From Clavulina sp. PMI_390 (taxonomy: Eukaryota > Basidiomycota > Agaricomycetes > Cantharellales > Hydnaceae): a stretch of DNA of 64,000 nt. Of the stretch, positions 12,078 through 22,948 are shown piece by piece (within the stretch, counting starts at the first letter, position 1; every line of letters begins with the position of its first letter). The position numbers and the translations under genes were made by a program. The stretch spans positions 37,131-101,130 of the forward strand of contig WIDE01000090.1 of NCBI GenBank assembly GCA_015039315.1, in the 5' to 3' direction. The notes beneath the pieces were generated by a model. That model saw only the letters and a list, made by a program, of their open reading frames with translations. It was not told the origin of the DNA and made no database searches.

Positions 12078-14188
12078 ATGCCTACTATTCCCCCAGATAT
12101 GCTCACCGTCGGCGCGCGCGAGGTACAACAACTATTCGACCGCGCGGCCGCCAACCATGTCGCCCCCGGGTTTCAATATGTGGTCTTCGATGAGGACAAC
12201 CTTCTTATTAATAGCGTCGCTGGCTTTTCGTCTCTCCCTAATGAATCTGATCCTTCATCTTCGTCGCCCGGGAAGCCACTCACGCGCGAGAATGCGTATT
12301 GGATCGCCTCCGCAGGGAGGATCGCTATTTCAGTTCTTGCTCTGATCATTCTGGAACGTGGGCTCGCTAAGAACGGCATGACGATCGACGATCTTGATAA
12401 CCACGAGAAACTAGTGGAGATTCTTCCCGAGTTCACACTGGGTGGGGAAAGCTGGATGGTTAAAGTGATTGAGGGGTTTGAGGAGGGTCGCCCTAAATTG
12501 CGTCCCACCATCACGCCAGTGACCCTCAGAGGCATCATGACACATACCATTGGACTTGCTCTACCGGTGAGTTTGTTGGTATACTGTCTGCGGCCCCTCT
12601 TTTCGTTGGGTTGGCTTTCAAGGCCGTGCCGAGGACAACCGTGCTGATTCGCCATGGCCATTTTTGCGGATAGTGGACGTCAGAGCTGTATCGCCAGTTG
12701 GTTTGTGTATCCCGCGGAACAACCTTTGGGCCTCTGCTCACTCATTCTGCTCTTCACCTGTGAAAGTGTGCTCCTAGTGACGGCAGCGAGCCACTGAGAC
12801 CTTCATTGATGAGCGGCCTCATTGATTCATTCATTGTAAGTCTCTGCTCCTCGCCTTCCATCACAATGGCGGGCGAGAAATGATTGCTTAGCCCTGATTG
12901 CACCCTGGTACAGTACCCAGCCATCTGTGAGCCGGGCCAGTGCGTTACGTGAGTGTATCTCCTTCAATCTGTTACCCAGCATACTCAGCGGAAAAGCTGA
13001 TTCTCGCGCTTTAGGTATGGCATAGCAGCTGGTGGGCCTCCGAGTTGGATTACGATTTCCTATCCCTCTAAAGCTCTACAACAGAATGGCTGGGTCAATT
13101 CGTTGTTCGTGCGACTGGTACCAACCTTCGAAAGCTTCTCGCAAAGTACATCTTCGAACCCCTGGAGATGTCCAAAGAGGAATGCGATACCGCCATCACC
13201 GCCAACATTCAAAAGGTGCTAGCTCCAACTCATGTGAAGACGGCTGATGCCAGAACCCCACTCAAGGAGTACGTGTTTATCCTGCACACTTGTGGACTAT
13301 GAGCTTGCCTTTGATCGAGCGACTTCACTCATATAAATTGACAGGATCCCGTTTGTTGGCCTGAGCTTGGAGGGTGATCCCGAACCTGGCTACGCTCACA
13401 TTGCCGGTGCTCTTATCTACACAAGCACTCAGACATTCTGCAAACTTCTCCAGGCGATTCTGAGGCGCGATGAATGTCTAATGAAGGCTGGAACTTGGGG
13501 ACTTGCAACTACCGACGCTCTCGCTGGCACGAGTATCAAAGTCCCTGTACCTAGGGTACGTTTATATGATCATAGTGTCGAACTGACTTCCTCAATCTCC
13601 CACCAATAGCTTCCGTGCTCGATGCCAGACATGATGTGCGAGTGAGTATCCCCAACTCACCATTAACTCCTTTATGACTTGATGTGGACAAGGACTCGGG
13701 CATTTCCAGGTTGGAGTACTATAATAAACCTATCGATATAGGTCAGTCCAGTTCGGTGAACCTGCTTCAATGCGATGTGGCGTTGGGTCCCGTAAGCGAT
13801 TTGAGTGTTCTGCACATCCCGTTAGCTGATCCTCGTGCTATTGTTTTTAGGGACTCTCTGGACGTCCTAAAGGAAGCTTCGGCTGGACAGGCTTGTTGAG
13901 TGAGCTCCACTTATAGCTCCATAAGTTTCGTCATGACCTCATATAAGCTCACCAACAATTTCAGACGTATATTTCCACATCGATCCCACCAATGGAATCG
14001 GGTATATGTTCAGTACTGCGGTAAGCGTGGCATCGTTTCGTTCACGAGAGCCATCCCAGCTGACATTGGCCTGTTACGCCTAGTGTGGACCCTTTGGTCA
14101 TCCCGAATTCATCGCTCTTCGAGATGAATTCGAGAAGCTTATCTATCAGATGCTGGAGAAATCTGATGTGAGGGTTCATCGTGCATAA
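12078..14188 (+). CDS. Beta-lactamase-fold serine hydrolase homolog, catalytic lysine replaced
   Basis: Belongs to the class C beta-lactamase/esterase/transpeptidase superfamily (PF00144). The N-terminal exon has VAPGFQYVVFDED, a typical AYWIAS segment and IMTHTIGLALP, the family HTxG site. The spliced middle reads YPAICEPGQCVTYGIAAEWLG, then FVVRATGTNLRKLLAKYIFE and PLEMS. The end has GRPKGSFGWTGLLNVYFHID and PTNGIGYMFSTA, then a helical C-terminus before the stop. I infer about eleven exons. The active-site SxxK is SAGR here, so the general-base lysine has become arginine; the tyrosine motif is YGI instead of Y-S/A-N. The fold is probably kept but hydrolysis is doubtful. The reading frame shows no stop or frameshift once spliced, so it looks like a maintained gene. 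No signal peptide is visible, suggesting a cytosolic protein. Confidence 0.8.
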
Positions 14189-14502
14189 CCATAAATCCTC
14201 ATACACTCTTGTAATATATATTCTCGCATTTCATGCCTCGCCTCCCAAACTATGAGACTATTATCTCATATTATTGATTAGCCCGTGGTGATTGACCGTC
14301 AAAAGAAACGCAGAGTATCGTCCCAGCGTACATATACCACCCAACTCCAATCCCGATTAGGAAAGTGGGGCTTTTGTTCAGTTTGAACGATAAACCTTAC
14401 CAACACTCCGAGCCACCCACCCAAAGCACTATCACTATGGGTAATAGTGGCTTCGATTCTCGCACGGATATTTCGGTGTACTGATCGAGCTGTTTCTTCA
14501 CC
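14189..14502. other. Intergenic between two plus-strand genes
   Basis: About 314 bp lie between the beta-lactamase-like stop and the next start codon. A T-rich segment follows the stop. No gene or clear promoter motif was seen. Confidence 0.4.
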
Positions 14503-15351
14503 ATGCCATCGGCCAATCTTTGCACAGCCGATGCAGAGAGTGTAACACTCAACGCCCCCCATGCTCCCCGCCCGGCTGCGAAGGAGGCTTTCGAGAAAAT
14601 TAAGCGCAAAGTAGCGGAGGAGTAAGTTTCCTTGTTATGTAGCATGTTAAAAGTGCCCCGGCTTCCCAGCAATGGGTTGGGGGACACTTGTGCGATGCTT
14701 GCTTGCTTCGACGACAACGAGCTGATCAGACTTCCCGAACCCTTATCCTCGCCACCTTGTCATCCTGGTATCTCCAGAGTTATCAAGTCTCGTCATGATT
14801 GGGACAAGCATGAGCCTAGGATGTGGTGCGTTCTCGAAATGCCTATCTCTGATGTCATTGGATCTCACCCTGACGTTCTGATCCCATTCCGTATACGCCA
14901 TGGCCGCTAATAATCGTACGCACTACTGGGGATTTCAGGGCAAGAGCAAAGGGCCTCAGTGATTCGGAGCTCACAAGTTTTGATGTTGAACGGGATCTCG
15001 TTGAGGTTCGGACTGGAGAGACGCCTTATGGGACGCTGATCTTCGGCAAGATTCACATCCCTGCCGTCAGCGATGATCAAGGAAAAGGGTTCATTCATGT
15101 CCGGTATGCGTCGCGTACTTGACTGTTCGTCTACCAGTCCTTGACGCTGCTTTTCCCCACCAGCATTCACCATACTCCTGGCGATGTAAGTAACCCTTGC
15201 AAAGCAAAATTGGCTCCCAGCTAATCCAGTGTCTCTTCTTCTACCCAACTAGGCCGAAGATCAAGTGAAATTCCACTCATTGCGCACGGAGGAGTCAATT
15301 TGGACTGCCGTGCTCCCTGATAGCTTCCCTCTTGATTTCTTCAATGAATAA
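14503..15351 (+). CDS. Hypothetical protein, unrecognised family
   Basis: A spliced model keeps one frame. It starts MPSANLCTADAESVTLNAPH, passes through PAAKEAFEKIKRKVAEE and VIKSRHDWDKHEPRMWARAK, then GETPYGTLIFGKIHIPAV and IHHTPGDAEDQVKFHSLRTE, and ends DSFPLDFFNE. The introns have ordinary GT and AG ends, and phases agree across four junctions, which is the main support. The product would be about 205 residues, with no signal peptide, membrane segment or known motif visible. The early exon near 14640-14830 is the least certain. I do not recognise the family. It follows the beta-lactamase-like gene in the same direction, which does not by itself imply a shared job. Confidence 0.55.
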
Positions 15352-15463
15352 ATCTCAGCAGCCCGAGGAACAACGGATGTATGGATATCCGATCCACCGA
15401 CACAATTGTATTGGTAACGTTTACTGGACGTAGGTACCACAAATGTAACATCATGTTATGGGA

Positions 15464-16681
15464 CTACCCTATTGCGGGTCGTCGCAAGGTCCATCTCCCA
15501 TCTAATGTTTTGCCGTCTCGTAAGAGTGCCTCTGTCTCGCCCATACTGGCTCGATCTTTGAACCACTGAGAAACGGGCACCTGGCCTGCGTCAGCTGCGC
15601 CGTCAGCGTAAGATCTGGAGGACAACAGGAGGGATCGGCTAAGCCATTCTTGACTGGCATTCACGTCGGCTTCCCGGTATGCCGAGCGAATGACAAGCCA
15701 GGCAGTGTCTCTAGCCTTCGATCGGAGGCGTTCCATCAGGGTCTGCAAAGCCTCCATGAATAGCGGGCTGGGATTGGGTGGACGAGAGGGGGATTTCAGC
15801 ACTTTTGCAAGGGATTTTGACTCTAGGCGAGTGGTCGAAGACACCGAGAGGAAGTCGTTACGGCGTAAGAGCAGGCTTAGTCGCTCGATATAGACTTGAC
15901 ACTCTTGTGACACGACGTTCGAACGACGTAGATCGGAAAACGCAGGGCGGAACGCTCGTTGAGACGGATATTCCGATACCATCAGATCTAACAGGTATAT
16001 GAAAGCAGCATCACAGAGGAAGTGTTGTGCGGTGGAAGGTGCTGATTCCGTCACTTTCTCGGCTGGGAAGTCCAGCAATAGGTGAGATAGAATAGGACCG
16101 GCAGGATTCCGAGCGCTGGAAGCGACGATAGCAAGGAAGGCCGAAGTTTCGTACACTGTGGTGGTTAGTAGAACGTGAATACATTATCAACATGTAGAGG
16201 CAATAAGATCTGACCTTGAGCCGCAAACGCATCAGCTCTCTTGGACGATATCAGACCCTCCCTTAACTTTCCTAGCACGATAAATTAACCAATATTGTTG
16301 GTGTGGTTTGACGGCCAAGTAGTACTCACGAAACATAATTAACAGATTCTCCTCCTTCTCTTGCTTGTCGGGGGAGTTTCGCCCTTCACGCAAGTACGCC
16401 TCCAGCTAAGTGAACTATAGAGCATAAGGATAACGTCACATTAACATAATTTGGCTCCATTACCTTGTCATTGATGACTTTGTAATAGTCCAGCTGGACC
16501 GATGCTTTGGTCAACCTTCAGGCGACTCAGATGAGGCCCATGTTTTCCGTTTGAGACACTAGGAGATGACATACGCATCCCCATCCTTCTCGAGCCCGCT
16601 GCTGCGGCTCACTGATGGGATATAACGCCAGTCGCGCGTCGAGGGCTGCTGTTGTGATCGTCCTGACCCGCGACGGCTCAT
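15464..16681 (-). CDS. Hypothetical alpha-helical protein
   Basis: The start is MSRRGSGRSQQQPSTRDWRY. Later exons read LTKASVQLDYYKVINDK, LEAYLREGRNSPDKQEKEEN and KLREGLISSKRADAFAAQ, then a long last exon beginning VYETSAFLAIVASSARNPAG and ending RRPAIG. The phases fit at every junction. The product is about 310 residues and predicted mostly helical, with frequent Leu, Ala and charged residues and no membrane segment or signal peptide. I do not recognise the family. The conserved-looking blocks and clean splicing argue for a real gene. Its start codon lies only 97 bp from that of the divergent Hrd3 gene. Confidence 0.7.
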
Positions 16682-16778
16682 CGGAGTTTGTTGTGGATTG
16701 TTGACAAATGTTCGAGCCGGAGATTATTGGCTCACTCACCCTCGAGCCTACGTGGAACCCTGTTCACCCCAACCCACG
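16682..16778. promoter_or_regulatory. Bidirectional promoter, helical hypothetical gene / HRD3
   Basis: Only 97 bp separate the two divergent start codons. Both core promoters and leaders must overlap here or extend into the opposing gene. No TATA box was seen. Confidence 0.5.
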
Positions 16779-19700
16779 ATGGGGACCAGTAGAGCTAGCC
16801 AAAGAAGGCGGAAAGCGACGCTGGTTGCATTCTGTCTTGTAGCACTTTCTTCCGTTGCTGCCCAACAAGGCGCAGACCAGGTGTCAATTCATGACGGTCA
16901 CTCCCAGCCCACCGAAGGATCTGCCTCCGGAGGGTCAACAGTGAGTGGCAGATATGCATATGCTAAAGCTGAATCTCCTAACACCATGAAAGCAAAATCA
17001 TGCCTCCGAAGCCTCTAGCGCGTACAATGAGGCATTACACGCCCTCCAGTCCCTCCAGCCTCCTCCCAAGCAAGCTCAATCATACAGCTCCCAGACTGCC
17101 CGCTCTTCGCTCTTATCCTTATTCCCGAACGCCCAGGGACCTATTTCTTCGGTGCTACGAATAGCGAACCGAATCCGCAATCATGGGTGGCTCCCACGCT
17201 GGCTGTCAGGCAAAATGGATCGAATAAACAAGGACGACGCAACGTCTAGCTGGAGCGTTTTCGGAAGCTCCGGCTCTCCTCCTGACCCTGGCTCATCAAA
17301 AGCTCTCAAAGTGATCGATCTGCTGACCCATGCTGCGGACTTGGGTCACCTCGATGCTATGTATTCTCTCGCCGACCTGTCACTATTCCCTCCCACTTGG
17401 TTCTCACTTCCCATCAATGCTACTCGCGCTTTCAAATACTATTCTACCCACGCCGATATCACTGGCAATGCCACCTCACAGTCCCATGTCGCATTCTTCT
17501 ACGCCACGGGTTATGCCCCAGAAGGTCAGACTGCACCCGTTCAGGTCGACCAGGCTCGTGCATTATTATATTACACCTTTGCAGCCCACGGCGGGGACAC
17601 TGGCTCGTCCATGGTTCTCGGGTATCGGAATTGGGCAGGGATTGGGACCAACGAGAACTGCATGGCGGCGCTCGACTGGTACGAGTCTGCGGCAGAAGCA
17701 GCCATGGCTCATTTCATCACTGGCCCCCCTGGAGGTCATACACTTCCGAAATCCGCAACAAAGATATCTGACCTTGACGGAGGCGTCTTCGGTCCTGGCG
17801 CAAGTGTCGCCTCCACTGGTGGCAACGTCAATCGACCGGTAATCAAAGCCGCTAAATCGCGAGGTACCGGAGAAACATGGGATGACTTGATTGGCTTCTA
17901 CAAGGTATACCCTAATTGTTTCCTGATTTATGAAGCACCGCAATATTGATACATCATGCGAATTCGAATAGTTCCATGCCGATCGTGACGAGCTCGACTA
18001 CGCCTATCGACTAGGGAAGATATACTACCAAGGGAGCATCTATAATGCTCCAGGCGGTATCGCTTCTGGTGCTGAAAGCTTTGGTGCCATTCCCCAAGAT
18101 TTTTTGCGGGCAAAAGCCTACTTCCTCAAGGTTGCCCGCCAAGTTTGGCCCGCTCAGCCTATCAACGGGATGAGTCGCAAGGCCCACCTCACCAAGAAAG
18201 AAGGCGTGGACGAACACACTATTGTCACTGGCTCTTGGGCTGCCGGCTATCTCGGCAGAATGTATCTCCGAGGGGAGGGTGTCAAGCAGGACTTCAAGGT
18301 TGCCAGGATATGGTTTGAGCGTGGTGCCGAATACAATGAGAAGGAGTCTCTCAATGGTTTGGGGATTATCTGGCGCGATGGCCTTCTAAACAAGGAAGTC
18401 GATGTCAAGCTGGCGAATGAGTATTTCCTAGCAGCCGCGAGCCAAGACTTTGCTGAGGCCCAAGTCAACCTGGGCAAGTTCCACTATCGTACGTCCAACC
18501 CGCGTAAACCTATCTGCAGACAGATTCTAACGAACCTTGTTAGATCGTGCGGAATTCGCTGTGGCGATCAAGTATTTCGAGGCTGCGATTCGCAACGGGT
18601 CGCGATTTGAGGCGTTCTACTACATTGCTTCAATTCACGCAGCCCGCGCCCTCGATCCCAGTTCCTCGAGCTCTGTCAGTGCAGGCTCGTGTGGCGTCGC
18701 AGTGAGCTTCTTCAAACTCGTCGCGGAGCGAGGTAGCTGGAAATCAGATCTCATTGGCGAGGCTGAGCGATTGTGGCTCGGTGGGGATAATGGCTTCGCT
18801 CTGACCTCTGCGCTCATCGCTCCGTCGAGTTCGACGGGAATGGGGGATGAGCGTTCGCGCGAGCGTGATGCAGCGAAGCTCAGGTGGTGGATTGCTGCTG
18901 AGCAAGGTCACGAGATTGCCCAAAATAACTTAGCCTATACTCTGGATCCTCGTATGTGTTGAGCTTTCACACTCTTTACAATGATGCCATACTAACTTCC
19001 TCTATCTCGACTCCATTAGACAAGAGCCTTCTGGACCACTATTCGTCCACTGTAGCCAATAATGAGACTGCTCGGTCCGCCCTTATCCAGTGGACACGCT
19101 CAGCAGCTCAACACGACGTCGATGCCTTGGTCAAAGTGGGAGACTATTACTACTGGGGCGTTGGTATCGAGAACGAGTCGCAGGACATGTTGTGGGAGAA
19201 GGCCGCAGGATACTACCTCAGTGCTGTTGAGACCCAACGCAGCGCACTAGCTATGTGGAATCTAGGTTGGATGTATGAGAGCGGACGTGGTGTTAGCATG
19301 GTTTGTGGCCTAGGCAGTTCACTCATACCTTATTGTGCACAAAACTGATCATACTTCTTACAGGACTATCATCTGGCGAAACGATATTATGACATGGCCC
19401 TAGAGACGAATACAGAAGCATACCTACCTGTCATGCTCTCACTCTCCAAGCTCTATCTCAAGAGCTTGTGGTACACGATCACGAATGGGCAGGACAAGTC
19501 GCTCCTCCTGTGGAACGTTGACGATGATGAGCAGTGGTACATTGGAAAGGCTCGGGAAGAATTCGCAAAACGCTGGCAAAAGGGAGCTGGCAGCCCTGAA
19601 GCTGTTGATGGTGGCTCTGAGCCAGCTACGATTGACGCCGATGACCCTGTGGAATGGGCCGAAGAGCAAAAGGCAGCAGAAGTTGAACGAGCTCGGGCAG

Positions 19701-20059
19701 AGGAAGAGGCGTATGAGCGGGGGGACTTCTTCTCTGGCGACTTCCTCGCAGTTGGTGACCCTCGACGACCTCCGCGGTATGACGAGAATGGGCACGAGAT
19801 GCCTGATGTGCAGGAGTTCTGGGAGACGATGTTCCTCGCTGCTCTCGTCATCATGATCTCTGCGCTCATCTTCGTTCGTGCGCGATTTGTCGCACAGGCT
19901 GATGTTGCTCGGCGGCGGTACCACGAGCAGCAAGAGCAAGAAAGACGGAACGCTGATGGCACGACGCCAGCAGCACATGAACCGGAACGCCGCGATGACC
20001 CAGACGCAATACCAGACATTGGTCTGTTCGCACCGGGGCAGGAGCCTCCAGATCTATAA
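16779..20059 (+). CDS. Hrd3/SEL1L-like ERAD ubiquitin-ligase subunit
   Basis: Endoplasmic reticulum membrane protein that partners the Hrd1 ligase and receives misfolded lumenal substrates. An N-terminal signal sequence is visible: a basic start MGTSRASQRRRKA, then hydrophobic LVAFCLVALSSVAA. The body consists of Sel1-type TPR repeats, for example DLGHLDAMYSLADLSLF, LYYTFAAHGGDTGSSMVLGY, AAGYLGRMYLRGEGVKQDFK, and AMWNLGWMYESGRGV. Near the C-terminus a single membrane helix FLAALVIMISALIFVRARFV is followed by a charged Gln/Arg-rich tail facing the cytosol. The gene has about six exons and looks complete at around 900 residues, a usual length for fungal Hrd3. The assignment rests on repeats plus this topology. 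Confidence 0.9.
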
Positions 20060-20806
20060 TCATTGTACATCCTGCTTTATTGTAGTTTTATTCCACCATC
20101 TATGTCATCTATAGAGAAGCAATTGATTCGCCTCCAAAGAATAAGCGCCGGGCCGAATGACTATATATAGGGAGGCGCTTCGCAAGTTGGTGTCTCTTTG
20201 TACTCGGACCACGATTATTGTCCCATATGCGGGCGGAGTTATGTCCAATTTCACCCGCAGTGGTCTACATGTAGGTTCAAGAGCAATGCTCTTTACCTCC
20301 CAGCTGGAGCGCTTGACCAGTTTCTCGCCGTCGAGATCTCCTTACCAGGGACGTCACATTTTTTTCTTCGCCACACACCCACCATATCTCCATTTCTCAG
20401 CATTCTTTTATCTTCCCTATGAGATTCTACCGTCTTCAAGCTTATCATATCCCCTGTAATTGTTCACTATCCATTTGGGGCCTTGGTCCTTCGTCCAAAT
20501 TTTTCGTGCACCAAGTCAAACGTTCCCACACTTCACGCCTTGTACAAATGGCACAATTTCCCTTCGTTGTATCTAACATGTGTAACAATATATCATCGCG
20601 GTCCCCCATGATTGTCACGTTTCGCGTTTAGAAGCTTGCTTTTGCTTGGAGTCCTCAAGTGCCACTGGGCTAGCCAAATACTTGGGGATTCGGAATTGAT
20701 CATTGTAATTGACTTGATAGAGTGTAATGAGAGGATATGGAGCCCGCCAGGGCTAGTTTCGTTGTATGGTTGAGGCAAGAAAGAACGATAAATATGCAAA
20801 TAAATC
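20060..20806. other. Intergenic between two convergent genes
   Basis: This lies between the 3' ends of HRD3 (+) and the RMD1-like gene (-) and should contain both 3' untranslated regions. A plus-strand frame near 20198-20422 contains CPICG but has no ATG start and no second zinc-binding pair, so I do not call a gene. Confidence 0.45.
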
Positions 20807-22839
20807 TCAGGCAGCAGAAAACAAATCGACTAAAATCGTTATGACACCAAGCACTGTAGCATGCGAATTAGCGACCTTGTTCTCTACTAGTATGTTCTAT
20901 GAATGGCATACCGATCTCTATTCCAATGAGGGCAATGACGATTTGCTCCAACCTTTCCGCATGCTTGCTCTGTACAGACTCTTTGAGAAGGGATAACATA
21001 TCTTGGAGGACCTAGAATGATCCATATAGGTCAGTCGCTATCTAAAGTGATGGAGTCAATGCATACCTCGACACGTGTATTGAGAAGGTCGATCCTTTGG
21101 GGTATCTCAAGATAGCTTCGAGCGGCATCGTACAAAGGTTGCAGATCAGGATAACTCTGTATGGGAAGCGAGTGAGCTCTGGTTCTAGTGGCTTGAATTG
21201 ACCATGACATACCCAGAATAGTTCCTAGACATGGGCGTGAAAAGACTGCATTTAGCATTCCGCCAATGATACGAACCACATAAGACGGAACTCACCGGAC
21301 TGTCCAACACAGAACCAACGAGATTGATATTCATTCGGAGGATAAATAAGCTCCCTATTTGTTGCATAATCTCGCCGTGATCCATCTATTAAACAAATTT
21401 CAAGTTAGAGGCGGAATAAGATGGCGACGCTAGATCAACGAACCCCAATCTTCCCCGTCTCAGATATTGTTTCAGGAATATTCTTTGTTTCATCGATTGT
21501 ATTCGAGATCAGGTCTTCGAACTTTGGAAGGCAGTGAGCACGGGTACGATGTGGTGAGATGTAATACAAGACTTACCAGAGAAATCTTTACCGACTGAGC
21601 GAGAGCATGCGATAATGAGAGCTTGGTCCTGGCAAGGGATCGGGGAATGATCAGTTTCCCTGACGATGAGAAGCTTTCAACTTGTGACATACATATAACT
21701 TGACCCGCGTCGTAGGGTGATGACGTCGTTGTATATTCTGTACTGGAATGAGTGAAGGACAGATGAGGGAATTATGCAATACGTACCGGCTGTAGTTGGC
21801 ATAGTAAAAGTTGAGGTCTTCATATTCCACTTCATCTGGAGCTATGGGGGAGTTCAAGAGGCGTTGGTAGAAAGGCTAGGACCAACTCACGAAGACGCTC
21901 GACCTCAAATCGTCGTCTGGTGGTCGAGCAGGTTGGTCAGACCTAGTTCTACGGAAGAGAGACGAAAGTGGAGCAGTAGACTCACATAGAAGAGAGAAAA
22001 CGTTTCTCTTGAGGCTCTGTCATGCCCCAGCAGACAACGACTCCAAACTCAAATACGAATACCTCGGCTGCCGCGCTGTGTTCGCCACCAATTTTGTCGA
22101 ACTTTTTCTTCACGCGTCTGCGAGGCCGTAAAGTCAGGTCGCCCTCGAGGGCACGCCGATTTAGATCATTAGTCACGGAAGGAACAACAGTGCCATCGCT
22201 TGACGAGAATGGAATGTCGGAGGCACCGAGGAGGTCGCCAATTGCAGGTTGCTCTGCTTGCGATGCTGGAGCAATAGTTTCAAGGGGCCCATCATAGGAA
22301 TAGGGAGTATAAAGAACGTCGTCGAATTGCTTGACATCTGTCCTGTGCGAGCTTCTCCTTGCGTTGAAGAACCGTTGGAGATCGGCCAACCGATAGGAAC
22401 TGGCAGTACAGTATGCAGTAGCTCGAGGAAGCTTTGCTTTCTCCTTCTTTGTGAGGCGAAGGGCGTCTTTCCGAGCTGTTCCCGCAGGGATATGGGCTAT
22501 TTGCTTGTAAAGCTACGACTCGGCAGGGATAACATGAGACTGAGGAACGCGACTTGGGATGGGGATTCGCACACATACCTCGACATCGTCTTCGTCGTCA
22601 TCAGCATCACTTTCGCTTGCCGTGACCTCCTCTTCTTCATCGTCTTCGTCATCTCCATCTCCATCTTCTTCCCCGGCGACTATCTTTGACTGGGTAGGTG
22701 GCTCTGGCTGTTCAGGAAGCACCTTGAGCTTGTGGGCAGCCTTGGTTGTTCTCCTGACGGCACCGCGAGATTTCTGGTCGGGTGAGCTCCTCCCCGCAGG
22801 ATTAGTTTGGCTGGTCGGTAATATTGGTTTCGACGCCAT
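20807..22839 (-). CDS. Rmd1/DUF155-family membrane protein
   Basis: Member of the DUF155 (RMND1/Rmd1/Rmd8) family. The N-terminus MASKPILPTSQTNPAGRSSP leads into a disordered, very acidic Asp/Glu/Ser stretch. The DUF155 domain begins ATAYCTASSYRLADLQRFF and continues with EVFVFEFGVVVCWGMTEPQE, DLNFYYANYSRIYNDVITLR, KLSLSHALAQSVKISLFEDL and SETGKIGDHGEIMQQIGSLF. A C-terminal helix region, SVQSKHAERLEQIVIALI, runs into a hydrophobic tail IEIVLGVITILVDLFSAA that probably spans a membrane. The fungal relatives Rmd1 and Rmd8 are named for defects in meiotic division in yeast; the mammalian relative RMND1 is mitochondrial. The gene has many short introns and looks intact. Location here is not decided by the sequence. 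Confidence 0.88.
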
Positions 22840-22948
22840 TGGCAATGGGAGGCGCGAGAGAAGGAGAGTGACGACCGCGTGAGGTGACAGTCCCAGTTCA
22901 CACACGTCACACCTCTGCTTGCTTGCTCCTCGAAATATTTTGCTCACC
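22840..22948. promoter_or_regulatory. Bidirectional promoter, RMD1-like / NAA15
   Basis: A 109 bp gap separates two divergent start codons. It contains GTCACACGTCACACC-like words on one strand reading GTGACAGTCCC and CACACGTCACACC, i.e. CGTCA half sites of the CRE type. No TATA box was seen. Confidence 0.5.

Noticed and set aside
20198..20422. Plus-strand frame with a CPICG zinc-type motif
   Set aside because: No ATG start, no second Cys/His pair, and no neighbouring exon that extends it. It lies between two convergent genes.
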